Source of the DNA: Planctomycetota bacterium | GTDB taxonomy: Bacteria; Planctomycetota; UBA8742; UBA2392 | Direction of reading: 5' to 3' | Assembly (NCBI GenBank): GCA_020848275.1 | Contig: JADLAK010000041.1 | Span: 1 to 64,000 of the forward strand | Length of the DNA: 64,000 bases | In this document: one piece after another, positions 50,241 through 59,183 of the stretch | How the letters are laid out: each line of letters starts with the position of its first letter | Position numbering within the stretch: the first letter of the stretch is position 1 | Notes under the pieces: model-generated | Told to the model about the DNA's origin: nothing | The model's input: only the letters and a program-made list of their open reading frames with translations | The model's database searches: none | Translations under genes and position numbers: made by a program

Positions 50241-52364
50241 TTACTTTGGTGCGGTTTCCAGGAACTTGATCGACGCGTAGCGAATATTGGCGTCAAGCTG
50301 ACCTTCGATCCAGGCGTCGTTCTTCCAGACCAGCCGCACGCGGCGCTTGCCGCTCAGCGCGCCGAGTGCGATGCGGCCGGTTTGTTCGTTGGCGCTGTCG
50401 GCCTTGACGTTGAGCGAACCCTTGAGGCCGCTGTCGACGAACACATCGATCTTGAACAGGTAATTGTTGTCGATGATGCCGTGGTTGGTGCATCCGAGAA
50501 TCAGGTCGAAATAGCCGCCCGCCGCACCCGCCGGCGGCGCGTCGCCGAAGTCGATTTCATATTCGATGGTCTGGTCGGCCCAGGCGGTGTAGATGCCGGG
50601 ACGTTCGCTGCCGTCAGCGGCCTTGGGATCGACGAACCACTTCGTCGCGTCGCCGACGGCCGTGTAATCCCGCGGCCGGATTTCGAGTTTGCGCCCGGGC
50701 GCGAGCGCGACCTCAAGCGGCGTTTCGAGACGCTGCTTGTTTTTGGCGACCTCGTACTTGAACGGCATATAGCCGAGTTTTTCGACACAGATGGACTGAA
50801 TCGGCGCATCCCAGACCAGGAGATAATTCCCGTCCGGGTCATGCACCTCGACCACTTGCGGCTCCAGCACCTGGGCCTTCGCCGGGTCGGGAGCGAGCGG
50901 ATCAACGGCGATCACGCGAATGCTGAAAGTCGGCAGCGGCAGGCCGCTGTCGCGGTCAATGACATTGAGCGCTATGCGGGGCTTGGGCCGCGTCATGCCG
51001 ATGGTCAGATTACTTTCGCTGCGCCGCACACCTTGGATACGCTCGGGCAGGTAATCGGCGTGCTCGACGAAGATGTCGCACTTGTCAAACTTTGGCAGAT
51101 CGGTAAACGCAAAGTAGCCCGTTTGGTCACTGACAACCAGTTGCTCATCCCTGATATTAATCCGAACAATTGCGCCGAGCAGGCCTATACCCTGTTCATC
51201 AATTATTCGACCCGACAAAACGTCCTCGCTTTTGTTGAAAACGATGTTCTGGCTGAAGTCCGCCTTGACCGTGAATTCGGTTCCTCTGCGGTTGAAGCTC
51301 ATGTACCCCGTGGCGCGAGTCTGCACAAAAACGCCATCGATCAACAACGAGACGATGTGATTTGAGTTTGTCTGACTTTCCGCGAGCGTTGTATCGAGAC
51401 TGTCATCAACATCCGCACGAGGGAATGCATACAACATCTCGATGCGTTGCTTCTCGCTCCAACGCCGCGGATCAAGGCCGCCCGAATACACGACTTGTCG
51501 GTGACCCTCGAACGCTTTGGCATTGCAGTGAAAGACGATCTTACCCAATTCGAGCCAGAAGATGCCGAGGTCGTTCTTAACCCCCGATGTGAAACCGCTG
51601 ACCGGAAGCCCAACGATCTTGCGTTCGCCGCCACTTGACACGTAAAGAGCCAGGCGTTCGTTGTCGGCGGGCGGGCGGCGCGGGGCGTTGACGGTGCCGC
51701 TGAACACCCCATCTTTGTCGGTCGTGAATTCGTGAATCACGGGCAGCAGCGGCGCAAGGACCGCTTCACTCTCGGCAAAGAACACAATCAAACCGACCGT
51801 TGCGCTCGCTTCGCCCTTGATGGTCGCGCGGGACATGATTTTGCCCGAGACCGGTGTCGCGACGGCTTCGGGCGCGCGCATGCCGCGTTTGCTCCAGTAT
51901 TCGTCCCACTGTGCGGGTTCCAGCGCGCCTTTGAGAGCCGTGTAGCCCGTCGGCTGTTTGACCGCAGCCGTCGCGCCGGGCGAGAGACCTTCAATCGGCA
52001 GTTCGGCGGCGTGTGGATTGCCGGGTGCCACGCCGGTCTGCGATGTTCCTTCGACAAGGACGCGCTCGGGCTGGTCTTTTTCGCCGTCGCCGCGCTGCGG
52101 TTTGGCCGGGTCGCCGGGTTTGGTTGACTCGCGTGCTGGTTTACCCGGCGGCGGCGCGACGTCGCCGCCGCTGTCCTGCGGCGAGTTCTCTGTTGCGGCG
52201 TCTGGCTTGCCGCCGCGCGCAACCTGCTCGCTCGCCGCGCCACTGCACAGGTCCTGTTCGACGTTCGGCCGCGCGGGCCTTTTCAGGACAAGCCACGCAC
52301 CCGCCCCCGCCGCAACAAGCAGCAGAAGGGCCAAAGGAAGCCAGGTCAGGGAACGCGAGGACAT
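50241..52364 (-). CDS. Membrane-anchored carboxypeptidase-regulatory-domain protein (copy 1)
   Basis: 707 residues. One N-terminal membrane helix (about 7-27) and a long disordered Pro/Gly/Lys linker (about 30-140) precede several beta-sandwich modules. A carboxypeptidase-regulatory-like module is clear about 380-470 (LSGRIIDEQGIGLLGAIVRI, DQTGYFAFTDLPKFDKCDI). The C-terminal beta domain (about 600-705) has RVRLVWKND. The architecture resembles the protein at 56833-59085. Envelope protein of unknown role. Confidence 0.78.
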   Translation of the reverse strand: MSSRSLTWLPLALLLLVAAGAGAWLVLKRPARPNVEQDLCSGAASEQVARGGKPDAATENSPQDSGGDVAPPPGKPARESTKPGDPAKPQRGDGEKDQPERVLVEGTSQTGVAPGNPHAAELPIEGLSPGATAAVKQPTGYTALKGALEPAQWDEYWSKRGMRAPEAVATPVSGKIMSRATIKGEASATVGLIVFFAESEAVLAPLLPVIHEFTTDKDGVFSGTVNAPRRPPADNERLALYVSSGGERKIVGLPVSGFTSGVKNDLGIFWLELGKIVFHCNAKAFEGHRQVVYSGGLDPRRWSEKQRIEMLYAFPRADVDDSLDTTLAESQTNSNHIVSLLIDGVFVQTRATGYMSFNRRGTEFTVKADFSQNIVFNKSEDVLSGRIIDEQGIGLLGAIVRINIRDEQLVVSDQTGYFAFTDLPKFDKCDIFVEHADYLPERIQGVRRSESNLTIGMTRPKPRIALNVIDRDSGLPLPTFSIRVIAVDPLAPDPAKAQVLEPQVVEVHDPDGNYLLVWDAPIQSICVEKLGYMPFKYEVAKNKQRLETPLEVALAPGRKLEIRPRDYTAVGDATKWFVDPKAADGSERPGIYTAWADQTIEYEIDFGDAPPAGAAGGYFDLILGCTNHGIIDNNYLFKIDVFVDSGLKGSLNVKADSANEQTGRIALGALSGKRRVRLVWKNDAWIEGQLDANIRYASIKFLETAPK

Positions 52365-52372
52365 AAAAACAG

Positions 52373-52972
52373 TCAGCTTTCATCCATTGGCTTCAAGACG
52401 CTGTCGAGCCGCGCGGCAATCGCTGGGTCTTCCATGATCTCTGCCAGCCCCTTGATGTCTTCCCGTACCTGCTTCAGATTCAGCCGTTTCTGGACGGCAA
52501 GAATGTTTTCGATATCTCGTACATCTTGTGGGCGCCACGCGAACAACTTCATCACAAGGATGTCTTCCGGCGTCGCAATTGGGAAACTCCAATCATCAAT
52601 GTGTACTTGCCTGGCGCGTCCAAGAAATTTCATTTCGATAGCGAAAAGCGCCAGCGCGACATCAATGTTGGTGGATGTGGGCGCATGCTGAAGCAGCAAC
52701 ACACGGCTGCCGCGACGAAATGTTTCAGCGTGCTCCGGACGCCGTTCGATTCCAAACTGTTTTGCCAGTTTGAGCGCCGCCTCCAGATCACGCCCGGCGA
52801 GGTCCGCGGTTGCATCGACATCCTTGGTGGCACGAGCCCTGCCATATGCCGCCGCCGCTACTCCACCAACGATCGCGAACGGAACCTGAAGGCTTGCCAG
52901 CCATTGGCAAACTGCTTTGAGCGCAGCCGTCAAATCAGGCTGCGGTGCGACGGCTTTTCTTTTCTTTGGCAA
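52373..52972 (-). CDS. Nucleotidyltransferase-like protein (AbiEii/DUF6036 type)
   Basis: 199 residues. The nucleotidyltransferase core is FAIVGGVAAAAYGRARATKDVDATAD, with paired acids DVD; later VHIDDWSFPIATPEDILVMKLFA and RPQDVRDIENIL fit this toxin-like family. It overlaps the 84-residue gene upstream by 38 bases. AbiEii-type nucleotidyltransferases are often toxins with a partner antitoxin; whether this pair works so is unproven. GC is lower than in neighbours. Confidence 0.7.
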   Translation of the reverse strand: MPKKRKAVAPQPDLTAALKAVCQWLASLQVPFAIVGGVAAAAYGRARATKDVDATADLAGRDLEAALKLAKQFGIERRPEHAETFRRGSRVLLLQHAPTSTNIDVALALFAIEMKFLGRARQVHIDDWSFPIATPEDILVMKLFAWRPQDVRDIENILAVQKRLNLKQVREDIKGLAEIMEDPAIAARLDSVLKPMDES

Positions 52973-53189
52973 TGAGTTTGCGCCTCAATTGGTCCCAGCA
53001 GGTGTCGCCAGGCTCATCTTCAAACTTGATCCCGAGCTTGATGTTGAATCGAAGCAAGGAATTGAGTTCGGCCAACTTGTCAGCGACAGATTGTCGCCGA
53101 ATCTCGCGGACCTCTGCTTCACGGACGAGTTTCCATCGCCGTTTCCAGGCTTTGATCGCCCCCGGGCTGTCTTTGGCCAGATCACGCAT
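52935..53189 (-). CDS. Small protein preceding the nucleotidyltransferase (possible partner)
   Basis: 84 residues, charged and helical (IKAWKRRWKLVREAEVREIRRQS, ELNSLLRFNIKLG). It overlaps the nucleotidyltransferase gene by 38 bases, which suggests coupled expression. It could be the antitoxin or regulator of the pair. No DNA-binding motif is obvious. Confidence 0.6.
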   Translation of the reverse strand: MRDLAKDSPGAIKAWKRRWKLVREAEVREIRRQSVADKLAELNSLLRFNIKLGIKFEDEPGDTCWDQLRRKLIAKEKKSRRTAA

Positions 53190-53202
53190 GGGGGCATTCT
53201 AC

Positions 53203-53235
53203 AACAAAACCGGACCGCGAGAGCGGCCCGGTTGA
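53203..53235 (-). terminator. Terminator after the B12-binding radical SAM gene
   Basis: AACCGGACCGC/GCGGCCCGGTT (one mismatch) with loop GAGA at 53208-53233; the minus strand continues TTTTGTTGT. It lies 45 bases past the stop of the 53280-55049 gene, just before the 84-residue gene. Confidence 0.75.
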
Positions 53236-53279
53236 GGTTCGATTCGATGTTCACGCGGGCGAGGCGTCCGCGCCACAAC

Positions 53280-55049
53280 CTACTTCGTGACGACGAGGTC
53301 CGCCGCAACGTCGGCTGAAACTTCCGCGCCCTTGTAGGCGTCGTTGACGTTGATCTTGACCTTCGTCTGCTTCTCCTGCTTGACCATGTTGATGCGGCCG
53401 CCCTCGCCAAACTTGTTCTCGGTCGTGTTGACCTGGTCGAGGATGTAGTTGAACTTGTACTCTTTGGCCACGACCTTGTCGGCGTACTCGCGCAGGTGGA
53501 TGAAATACGCGAGGTAGCTGATGGTCTGCATCACCGCTGAGGGCGCATATTTCAGCGTGCCCCAGATCATGCGCATCGCAAAGCGGCGCTTGTCCTTGCC
53601 GCCCGCAAAGTAGTAGCGGAAGATTTTCATCGTCGCCAGCAGCAGGTACGGCCGCTTGCGGCCAAGCGGCTTCTGCAGCCACTTGCGCGGCTTGGGCAGT
53701 TCGCCGTTTTTGTCCGGGCCTGCCTTGAGATAGTCCGCCTGCTTGCCCCATTGCTTGACGTTGGAAAGCCAGCGGTCGCCGACGGCCTCCCACGTGTAAA
53801 TCCTGGCGAAGAGTTCGCGATAACCGTTGATCATCTGCTCATAGGTCATCGAGATCGGCTCGATGTTGGTGAAGCTGAGCGTGTTGTTGCCCTGCGCCGC
53901 GCCGCGCAGACGCCCGGCCTTTTCGATGCGCTCATAGAGCGGCGTGCGCGGGATGGCCTGCAGCAGCCCCAGCATCACGATCGGGATGCCCGATTCCTGC
54001 AGGAACTTGTACTGGTCCTCGAAAATCGCCAGGTCGTCGTTGTCAAAGCCGATGATCATGCCGGCGACAACGACCATGCCGTAGCTCTGGATGTTCTTGA
54101 TCGCCGTGACCATGTCCGTTGCGGCGTTCTGGAACTTCTTGGTTTCCTTCAGGCTGGTCATGCGCGGCGTCTCAATGCCGAGGAAGGCCTCGGTGATGTT
54201 CGCCCAGCGCATTAGTTCAAGCAGCTCCGGGTCGCGCACGCAGTCGACCGACATTTCGACGTAGAAGCTGATCGGCGTTTTCTGGGCGCGGTTCCAGTCG
54301 CCCACGGCCTTGAGCATCTTCTTGGCATAGACGCGGTCGCCGACCAGGTTGTCGTCGGCGATCGTCACGAAATGCACGCCGGCCTTGATCCAGGCTTCGA
54401 GTTCCTTGATGACGTTCTCGATGGGCTTGGCGCGGACCTTGCGACCGTAAGTAACGATGATGTCGCAGAATTCGCAATTGAAGGGGCAGCCGCGCGTGGT
54501 CTGGATGCAGCCCAGGCGATAGGCCGAGTGCTTCAAGAGGTCGATACGCGGAGCGGGACTGTCGCGCATGTCGATCTTCTCTTCCTGCGCGTAGTAGTCC
54601 TTGTGCTTGCCTTCTTCCCACTCGCTGAGGAACAGCTTCCAGTTGTACTCGCCTTCGCCCTCGAACAACGTGTCGCAATGCGGGCGGCAGCGGCCGGGCA
54701 CCACGTTGCAGATCGGGCCGCCCATGCAGACGTACTTGCCGCGCTTGCGGAATTCGTCGGCGATCTGGCAATACCGTTCTTCCTGGATCACCATCGCCGA
54801 CAGCACGATGATGTCGGCGTCGGTGTTGAAATTGATTTCTTCGATGTTCTCGTCGACCAGCTCAACGTCATATTGCGGCGGCGTCAGCGCCGCGACCGTG
54901 CACAGGCCCAGCGGCGGCATGACGGTCTTGAAGCCCGCGATGTCCTTGATGAAGCCGAAGCTCCAGAAAGACGGCGGAAATTTTGGGTGAACCAGCAGGA
55001 TCTTTTTACGGCGCGCAGGAGCGGCAACGGCGGTCTCGACCTTCTGCAT
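53280..55049 (-). CDS. B12-binding radical SAM protein (DUF4070/hopanoid-methylase group)
   Basis: 589 residues. A cobalamin-binding Rossmann-like domain (about 15-140; KILLVHPKFPPSFWSFGF, PPLGLCTVAALTP) precedes a radical SAM domain (about 175-400) with ligands CPFNCEFC. The DUF4070-like C-terminal part follows (about 410-589). The same arrangement is found in hopanoid C-2 methylase HpnP and relatives, which methylate unactivated carbons; the substrate here is open. A terminator hairpin follows it on the minus strand. Confidence 0.85.
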   Translation of the reverse strand: MQKVETAVAAPARRKKILLVHPKFPPSFWSFGFIKDIAGFKTVMPPLGLCTVAALTPPQYDVELVDENIEEINFNTDADIIVLSAMVIQEERYCQIADEFRKRGKYVCMGGPICNVVPGRCRPHCDTLFEGEGEYNWKLFLSEWEEGKHKDYYAQEEKIDMRDSPAPRIDLLKHSAYRLGCIQTTRGCPFNCEFCDIIVTYGRKVRAKPIENVIKELEAWIKAGVHFVTIADDNLVGDRVYAKKMLKAVGDWNRAQKTPISFYVEMSVDCVRDPELLELMRWANITEAFLGIETPRMTSLKETKKFQNAATDMVTAIKNIQSYGMVVVAGMIIGFDNDDLAIFEDQYKFLQESGIPIVMLGLLQAIPRTPLYERIEKAGRLRGAAQGNNTLSFTNIEPISMTYEQMINGYRELFARIYTWEAVGDRWLSNVKQWGKQADYLKAGPDKNGELPKPRKWLQKPLGRKRPYLLLATMKIFRYYFAGGKDKRRFAMRMIWGTLKYAPSAVMQTISYLAYFIHLREYADKVVAKEYKFNYILDQVNTTENKFGEGGRINMVKQEKQTKVKINVNDAYKGAEVSADVAADLVVTK

Positions 55050-55264
55050 TTGTGCCTTTCGTGGAAACAGACGGCCTCAAAGCCCGGGCCAATCCGCTTC
55101 AGGTCACCCACGGCATTGGACAACTCTTGCCCCGTGGAAAGCGGGGAGATGATAGCAACCGCCCAACAATCTATCCCCCGTTTTCAGACAACTTTTGTCC
55201 TCAATTACAAAGTTGGGGGGTTGCGCTAACGCACACCTCCGCTAACTCAGGGGATAGCTCAAGC

Positions 55265-55404
55265 TTGTATTCGGATTTTCGGCCGCAAAAGCGCCAAAAC
55301 GCAAAAGTGAAGTCGTGATGTTTTTGTTTTGCGCTTTCGCGTTTTTGCGGCCAAGTTGTTCCACCTTACGCTGATCTGTGTTTATCTGTGTTCATCCGTG
55401 GCTA
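55265..55404. repeat. Long intergenic palindrome (GGCCGCAAAAGCGCC type) and repeat leader
   Basis: Left arm 55281-55306 (GGCCGCAAAAGCGCCAAAAC...) and right arm 55327-55352 (...TCGCGTTTTTGCGGCC) are imperfect reverse complements with a 20-base spacer. A further repeat-type stretch (about 55367-55404, TGTGTTTATCTGTGTTCATC) follows and directly precedes the aminotransferase start. The 55050-55421 gap holds no gene. Confidence 0.8.
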
Positions 55405-55421
55405 AGAAAGTTTCGCATCCC

Positions 55422-56732
55422 ATGACTGATACCCAGACCGCCGCGCTGAACTTCGGCGTTGCTTCCAAAATTGACGCGTCGCTCTCCGACAACGTGCGGG
55501 GCCTCAAGGGCTCCGAGATCCTCAAGATCGCCGCGGGCGTGCGCGAACTTGTCGCCGCCGGCAAGCAGATCTGCAACCTGACCGTCGGCGACTTCAACCC
55601 CAAGTACTTTCCGATCCCGGGGCCACTTCGCGACGGCATCGCCAAGGCGCTGGGCGCCGGCGAAACCAATTATCCGCCCAGCGACGGTCTGCCCGGCTTG
55701 CGCCAGGCGGTCTCCGATTTCGTCGAGCGCGAGTGCGGCGTGAAATACCCCGTCGACGGCGTGCTGATCGCCGCCGGCGCGCGCCCGATTTTGTACGGCA
55801 CCTATCGCTGCGTATTGAACCCGGGCGACAAGGTCGTCTACGCGGTGCCAAGCTGGAATAACAACCATTACAGTTGGATCACGCAGGCCAAGGCCGTCGA
55901 GATCGTGACCGCGCGCGAGGACGGCTTCCAGCCGACGCTCGCCCAGATCAAGCCCCACCTGGCCGACGCACAGTTGCTATGTCTTTGCTCGCCGCAGAAC
56001 CCGACGGGCACGGTGATCAAACCCGAAGTGCTGCGCGAGATCACGCAGGCGGTCGTGGACGAAAACCGCCGGCGCGAGAAGGCCGGCAAGCGCAACCTGT
56101 TTTTGCTGCACGACGCGGTTTATGGCTCGCTGGTGTTCGGCGACAATCGCCACGCCAACCCCGTGGCGCTGGTGCCCGAAGCCGCGCCTTACGTGATTTA
56201 CCTCGACGGCATCTCCAAGTGTTTCGCGGGCACGGGCCTGCGCGTGGGTTGGGTGCTGGCCGCGCCGCCGGTGATCGCGCGCATGCGTGACTTTTTGGGC
56301 CACGTGGGCGCCTGGGCGCCGCGGGCTGAGCAAAAGGCGACGGCGGATTTCCTCAACAACGCGCAGCAGATCAGCGAGTTCCGGGCGGTGATGGACAAGC
56401 AGGTGCAGATTCGCCTAAACGCGCTCTACGATGGTTTCGCGGCGATGAAGAAGGACGGCCTGGCCGTCGATTGCGTGCACCCGCAGGGCGCGATTTATCT
56501 TTCGCTGCAGCTCAAGCTGATCGGCAAGAGCTTCGGCGGCAAGAAGCTCGAGACCAATTCGCAGATCGGCGACCTGTTGCTGGATCAGGCGGGCATGGCG
56601 GTGGTGCCCTTCCAGGCGTTCGGCCTCAAGGACGAAACGGGCTGGTTCCGCCTTTCGATCGGCGCGGTTTCGATGGCCGATATCGATCAGGCGCTGCCCC
56701 GCGTCCGGGCCCTGCTGGAAAGGGTCAAGTAA
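55422..56732 (+). CDS. PLP-dependent class I/II aminotransferase
   Basis: 436 residues. ATG 55422 is chosen because the upstream in-frame leader is repeat-derived. PLP lysine K266 in DGISKCFAG; PQNPTG (N193), HDAVYG (D231, Y234) and GLRVGW (R) are the fold-type I residues. The closing segment GMAVVPFQAFG and FRLSIGAVS is typical of aspartate-aminotransferase-like enzymes. Substrate preference cannot be told from sequence. The ribosome site is weak and overlaps the repeat. Confidence 0.9.
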   Translation: MTDTQTAALNFGVASKIDASLSDNVRGLKGSEILKIAAGVRELVAAGKQICNLTVGDFNPKYFPIPGPLRDGIAKALGAGETNYPPSDGLPGLRQAVSDFVERECGVKYPVDGVLIAAGARPILYGTYRCVLNPGDKVVYAVPSWNNNHYSWITQAKAVEIVTAREDGFQPTLAQIKPHLADAQLLCLCSPQNPTGTVIKPEVLREITQAVVDENRRREKAGKRNLFLLHDAVYGSLVFGDNRHANPVALVPEAAPYVIYLDGISKCFAGTGLRVGWVLAAPPVIARMRDFLGHVGAWAPRAEQKATADFLNNAQQISEFRAVMDKQVQIRLNALYDGFAAMKKDGLAVDCVHPQGAIYLSLQLKLIGKSFGGKKLETNSQIGDLLLDQAGMAVVPFQAFGLKDETGWFRLSIGAVSMADIDQALPRVRALLERVK

Positions 56733-56763
56733 CAGAGCGCGACGCGTAAGCGAGCGGCTTTTT

Positions 56764-56790
56764 GTAGGGGCGACGCATGCGTCGCCCTCG
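56764..56790. repeat. GTAGGGGCGAC-type palindrome
   Basis: GGGCGACGCATGCGTCGCCC is a perfect 20-bp palindrome at 56768-56787, preceded by GTAG and followed by TCG. Same family as 18243-18267. Confidence 0.8.
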
Positions 56791-56797
56791 CTATACT
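56790..56797 (+). promoter_or_regulatory. -10-like element GCTATACT
   Basis: GC plus TATACT, 36 bases before ATG 56833 and immediately after the palindrome at 56764-56790. Likely the promoter of the anchored protein; a -35 would fall in the palindrome. Confidence 0.4.
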
Positions 56798-56832
56798 GTA
56801 AGCGAACCCCGTTCTTCCCTTGTCGGCGTCAT

Positions 56833-59085
56833 ATGGCCGGCAAACGCGACATCCTGTTCGTCGTCCTGCTCGCGATCGCGCTTGGCGTGATCGTCAGCTT
56901 CATCGCGCCATGGCTGCTTGAATTGCGCGCCATCGACGAACCCTCCGGCCCCGCCCCCGGCATCCCGCTCAAGCCCTTGCGCCCGCCTCCACCCAAGCCG
57001 CAACCCGATCCTGCGCCGTCGCCCGTGGTCGAACAGCCCCTTCGCGCCCAACCCGGCAAAGCCGCCCTGAAGCTGCGCGTGCTCGACGGTCGCAACAAAC
57101 AGCTGCTTGAAGCTGCGGTCGACGTCATTCCCGCTGAAAACATACGAAGTTGGAAAGAGCAGCCACTGGCTATGCAGGCGCGCTTCGGCCTCAAATGCAG
57201 CGCCACGAAGGCATCAAGTTGGGACGACCTGCCGCCGGTTGATCACTGCATCCTGCGTGTTCGTTATACGGCTTACGCCGATGCTGTCTTTGGGCCCTTG
57301 GCGCTGAAGGCCAACACCGTCACGGACCTGGACGACCTCAGTTTGCAGCGCCTTGTGAGCGCAAAGATCAAAGTTGTCTTACCGGTTGGGTTGCGCACCG
57401 TTGGCAACTTGATGGTGGTCAAGCAATGGCCGCTGGACGATCTTGGCTGGCGAGTGCCCCGGCTCGCAACGCAGGTTGGGAAAATGGGAAGTTTCGAGTT
57501 CCTGCTGACGCCGGGTCGTTGGAGCGCCTTTGACGGCGCACACTACCAACATGAGCCCGCTGGCGAGGGCGACTTGTATCACCACGCTCGTCCCTACGAG
57601 GTTCCCCTGACAGTTCCACCAAACTGGCGCTTCGACTTTGAAATCGGCCAGGATGACATTGAGGTGCGGTACACCCCTGCAATCATCGTTGGCAATGGTT
57701 CAATTTCCGGTGTCGTCGTGGATGTCACCGGCGCACCGCTCGCTGACTCGCCCGTTCGGTGTCTGAGGACTGCGCCGTTGCCGGTCCCACAGGATTTTTG
57801 CTGGTTGCGGACGGACTCTGCCGGGGAATTTTCGTTCGACGCACTGCCCGACGGTAAATACGTGATTGTGGCTGACCCGGACTATGACAGGCGGGCGTCC
57901 ATCTCGTCTGCGCAATGTGTTGTCACGCTGAATGAACGGACGCAGGACCCAGCCGTGATCAAGTTGGAACTGGCAAAGAAGGACCTGCGCATACTTGTGA
58001 CCAAGCGCGGCATACCGCAACCGAATATGATCGTCAGCATTGAGGAAGGAACCGATCGACTGCCGGATCGACGCACCGACGCCCGAGGAATTGCGACTTT
58101 TGAAAAGTACGCCCTTGGCAGTTACCGGGTTAGGGGTGGATATCCAGAGTTGCTTGCGCATGGGCGCGACAAAGTTGGCACACACCGCATCGAGCTTCTT
58201 CCTCCCGGCACAGGTGACGTGAATTTACGGTTCACGCAGGACGGAAAGCCGATTGACCGCAGGCACTCCGACGTTTGGGCCAGGTTCTACGACCGCAAAG
58301 GATGCTGGAAGGGTTATGGACCTATGCCAGAGGGTGCTTACGAAGCCGTCATCGAAGGGTCTGACTTCGGACCGCTGTTGGTACAAAACGTCGGGGTAGT
58401 AAGCGGCGCCGAGCTCACCCGCACTATCGAACTCGGCAAAACGTTCGCGTTGCGATTCAAACCGCCTATTGAGGAAGCGGACGTGTCTTACGAGCTGCGC
58501 CTGACTACAACGCACGGCTTTGAGGCGTCACGAACTCATTGGCCCTATAAAGGAAACCGGATCGAAGGTGTACCTTCGGGCAAGTACCAATTCTGGGCAG
58601 TACCCAACTATCGCCGCGACAAATGCTGGTTCGCTGAAGTGGAAGTAGTCGACCGCGGCGTCGAAATCACGCAGTGGTCTGAGGTTGAATACCGTTGGCC
58701 CAATACCGGCACGCGCCTCGAAAAAATTCAGCAGCGGTATCCCGAAGGCTTTGTCGTCGAACCTCAGTTCTCACTCGCGGTTGCATTTAGTGATGCGCCG
58801 CCCGTCGCCGACCTGCTTTGCGCAACGGTCCAGATTGTCGGCTCCCGTTGCGACTCTGAAGTCATGATCCAATGGCCCGATTTGCTTGCCAACGGCGTAG
58901 CTGACGGTCGCACTCGGTTGCACGCGCGTCAAATTGACGCCAAGCCCCAACTTTTTGCGCCGAAGTTGCCGCTGGATGCGACGGGCCTTGTGCTGCGTGT
59001 CCCGGGCTATCGCGACTTGCACATCGCGCTGGATGACGAAATTCGCAGGCGCGGCGCGGTCACCGTCACTCTTCAAAAAGACTGA
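56833..59085 (+). CDS. Membrane-anchored carboxypeptidase-regulatory-domain protein (copy 2)
   Basis: 750 residues. N-terminal membrane helix (about 8-28), Pro/Lys linker (about 35-75), then several beta modules. A carboxypeptidase-regulatory-like module is near 293-375 (GSISGVVVDVTGAPLADSPV, DSAGEFSFDALPDGKYVIV). Further beta-sandwich domains run to the end. Same architecture as the protein at 50241-52364. Probably envelope-exposed; role unknown. Confidence 0.78.
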   Translation: MAGKRDILFVVLLAIALGVIVSFIAPWLLELRAIDEPSGPAPGIPLKPLRPPPPKPQPDPAPSPVVEQPLRAQPGKAALKLRVLDGRNKQLLEAAVDVIPAENIRSWKEQPLAMQARFGLKCSATKASSWDDLPPVDHCILRVRYTAYADAVFGPLALKANTVTDLDDLSLQRLVSAKIKVVLPVGLRTVGNLMVVKQWPLDDLGWRVPRLATQVGKMGSFEFLLTPGRWSAFDGAHYQHEPAGEGDLYHHARPYEVPLTVPPNWRFDFEIGQDDIEVRYTPAIIVGNGSISGVVVDVTGAPLADSPVRCLRTAPLPVPQDFCWLRTDSAGEFSFDALPDGKYVIVADPDYDRRASISSAQCVVTLNERTQDPAVIKLELAKKDLRILVTKRGIPQPNMIVSIEEGTDRLPDRRTDARGIATFEKYALGSYRVRGGYPELLAHGRDKVGTHRIELLPPGTGDVNLRFTQDGKPIDRRHSDVWARFYDRKGCWKGYGPMPEGAYEAVIEGSDFGPLLVQNVGVVSGAELTRTIELGKTFALRFKPPIEEADVSYELRLTTTHGFEASRTHWPYKGNRIEGVPSGKYQFWAVPNYRRDKCWFAEVEVVDRGVEITQWSEVEYRWPNTGTRLEKIQQRYPEGFVVEPQFSLAVAFSDAPPVADLLCATVQIVGSRCDSEVMIQWPDLLANGVADGRTRLHARQIDAKPQLFAPKLPLDATGLVLRVPGYRDLHIALDDEIRRRGAVTVTLQKD

Positions 59086-59183
59086 CAGAACTGTGTCCGT
59101 CGGCTGTCGCCGGGCGGGGTAGATTGCTTACGGCGGCGGGGTTCGTCGTATAAACTAGCGGCGGGCTGCTGCGCGCGGCACAC

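Noticed and set aside
55329-55421. N-terminal extension of the aminotransferase
   Set aside because: It reads through a dispersed intergenic repeat with no ribosome site and is absent from the family.
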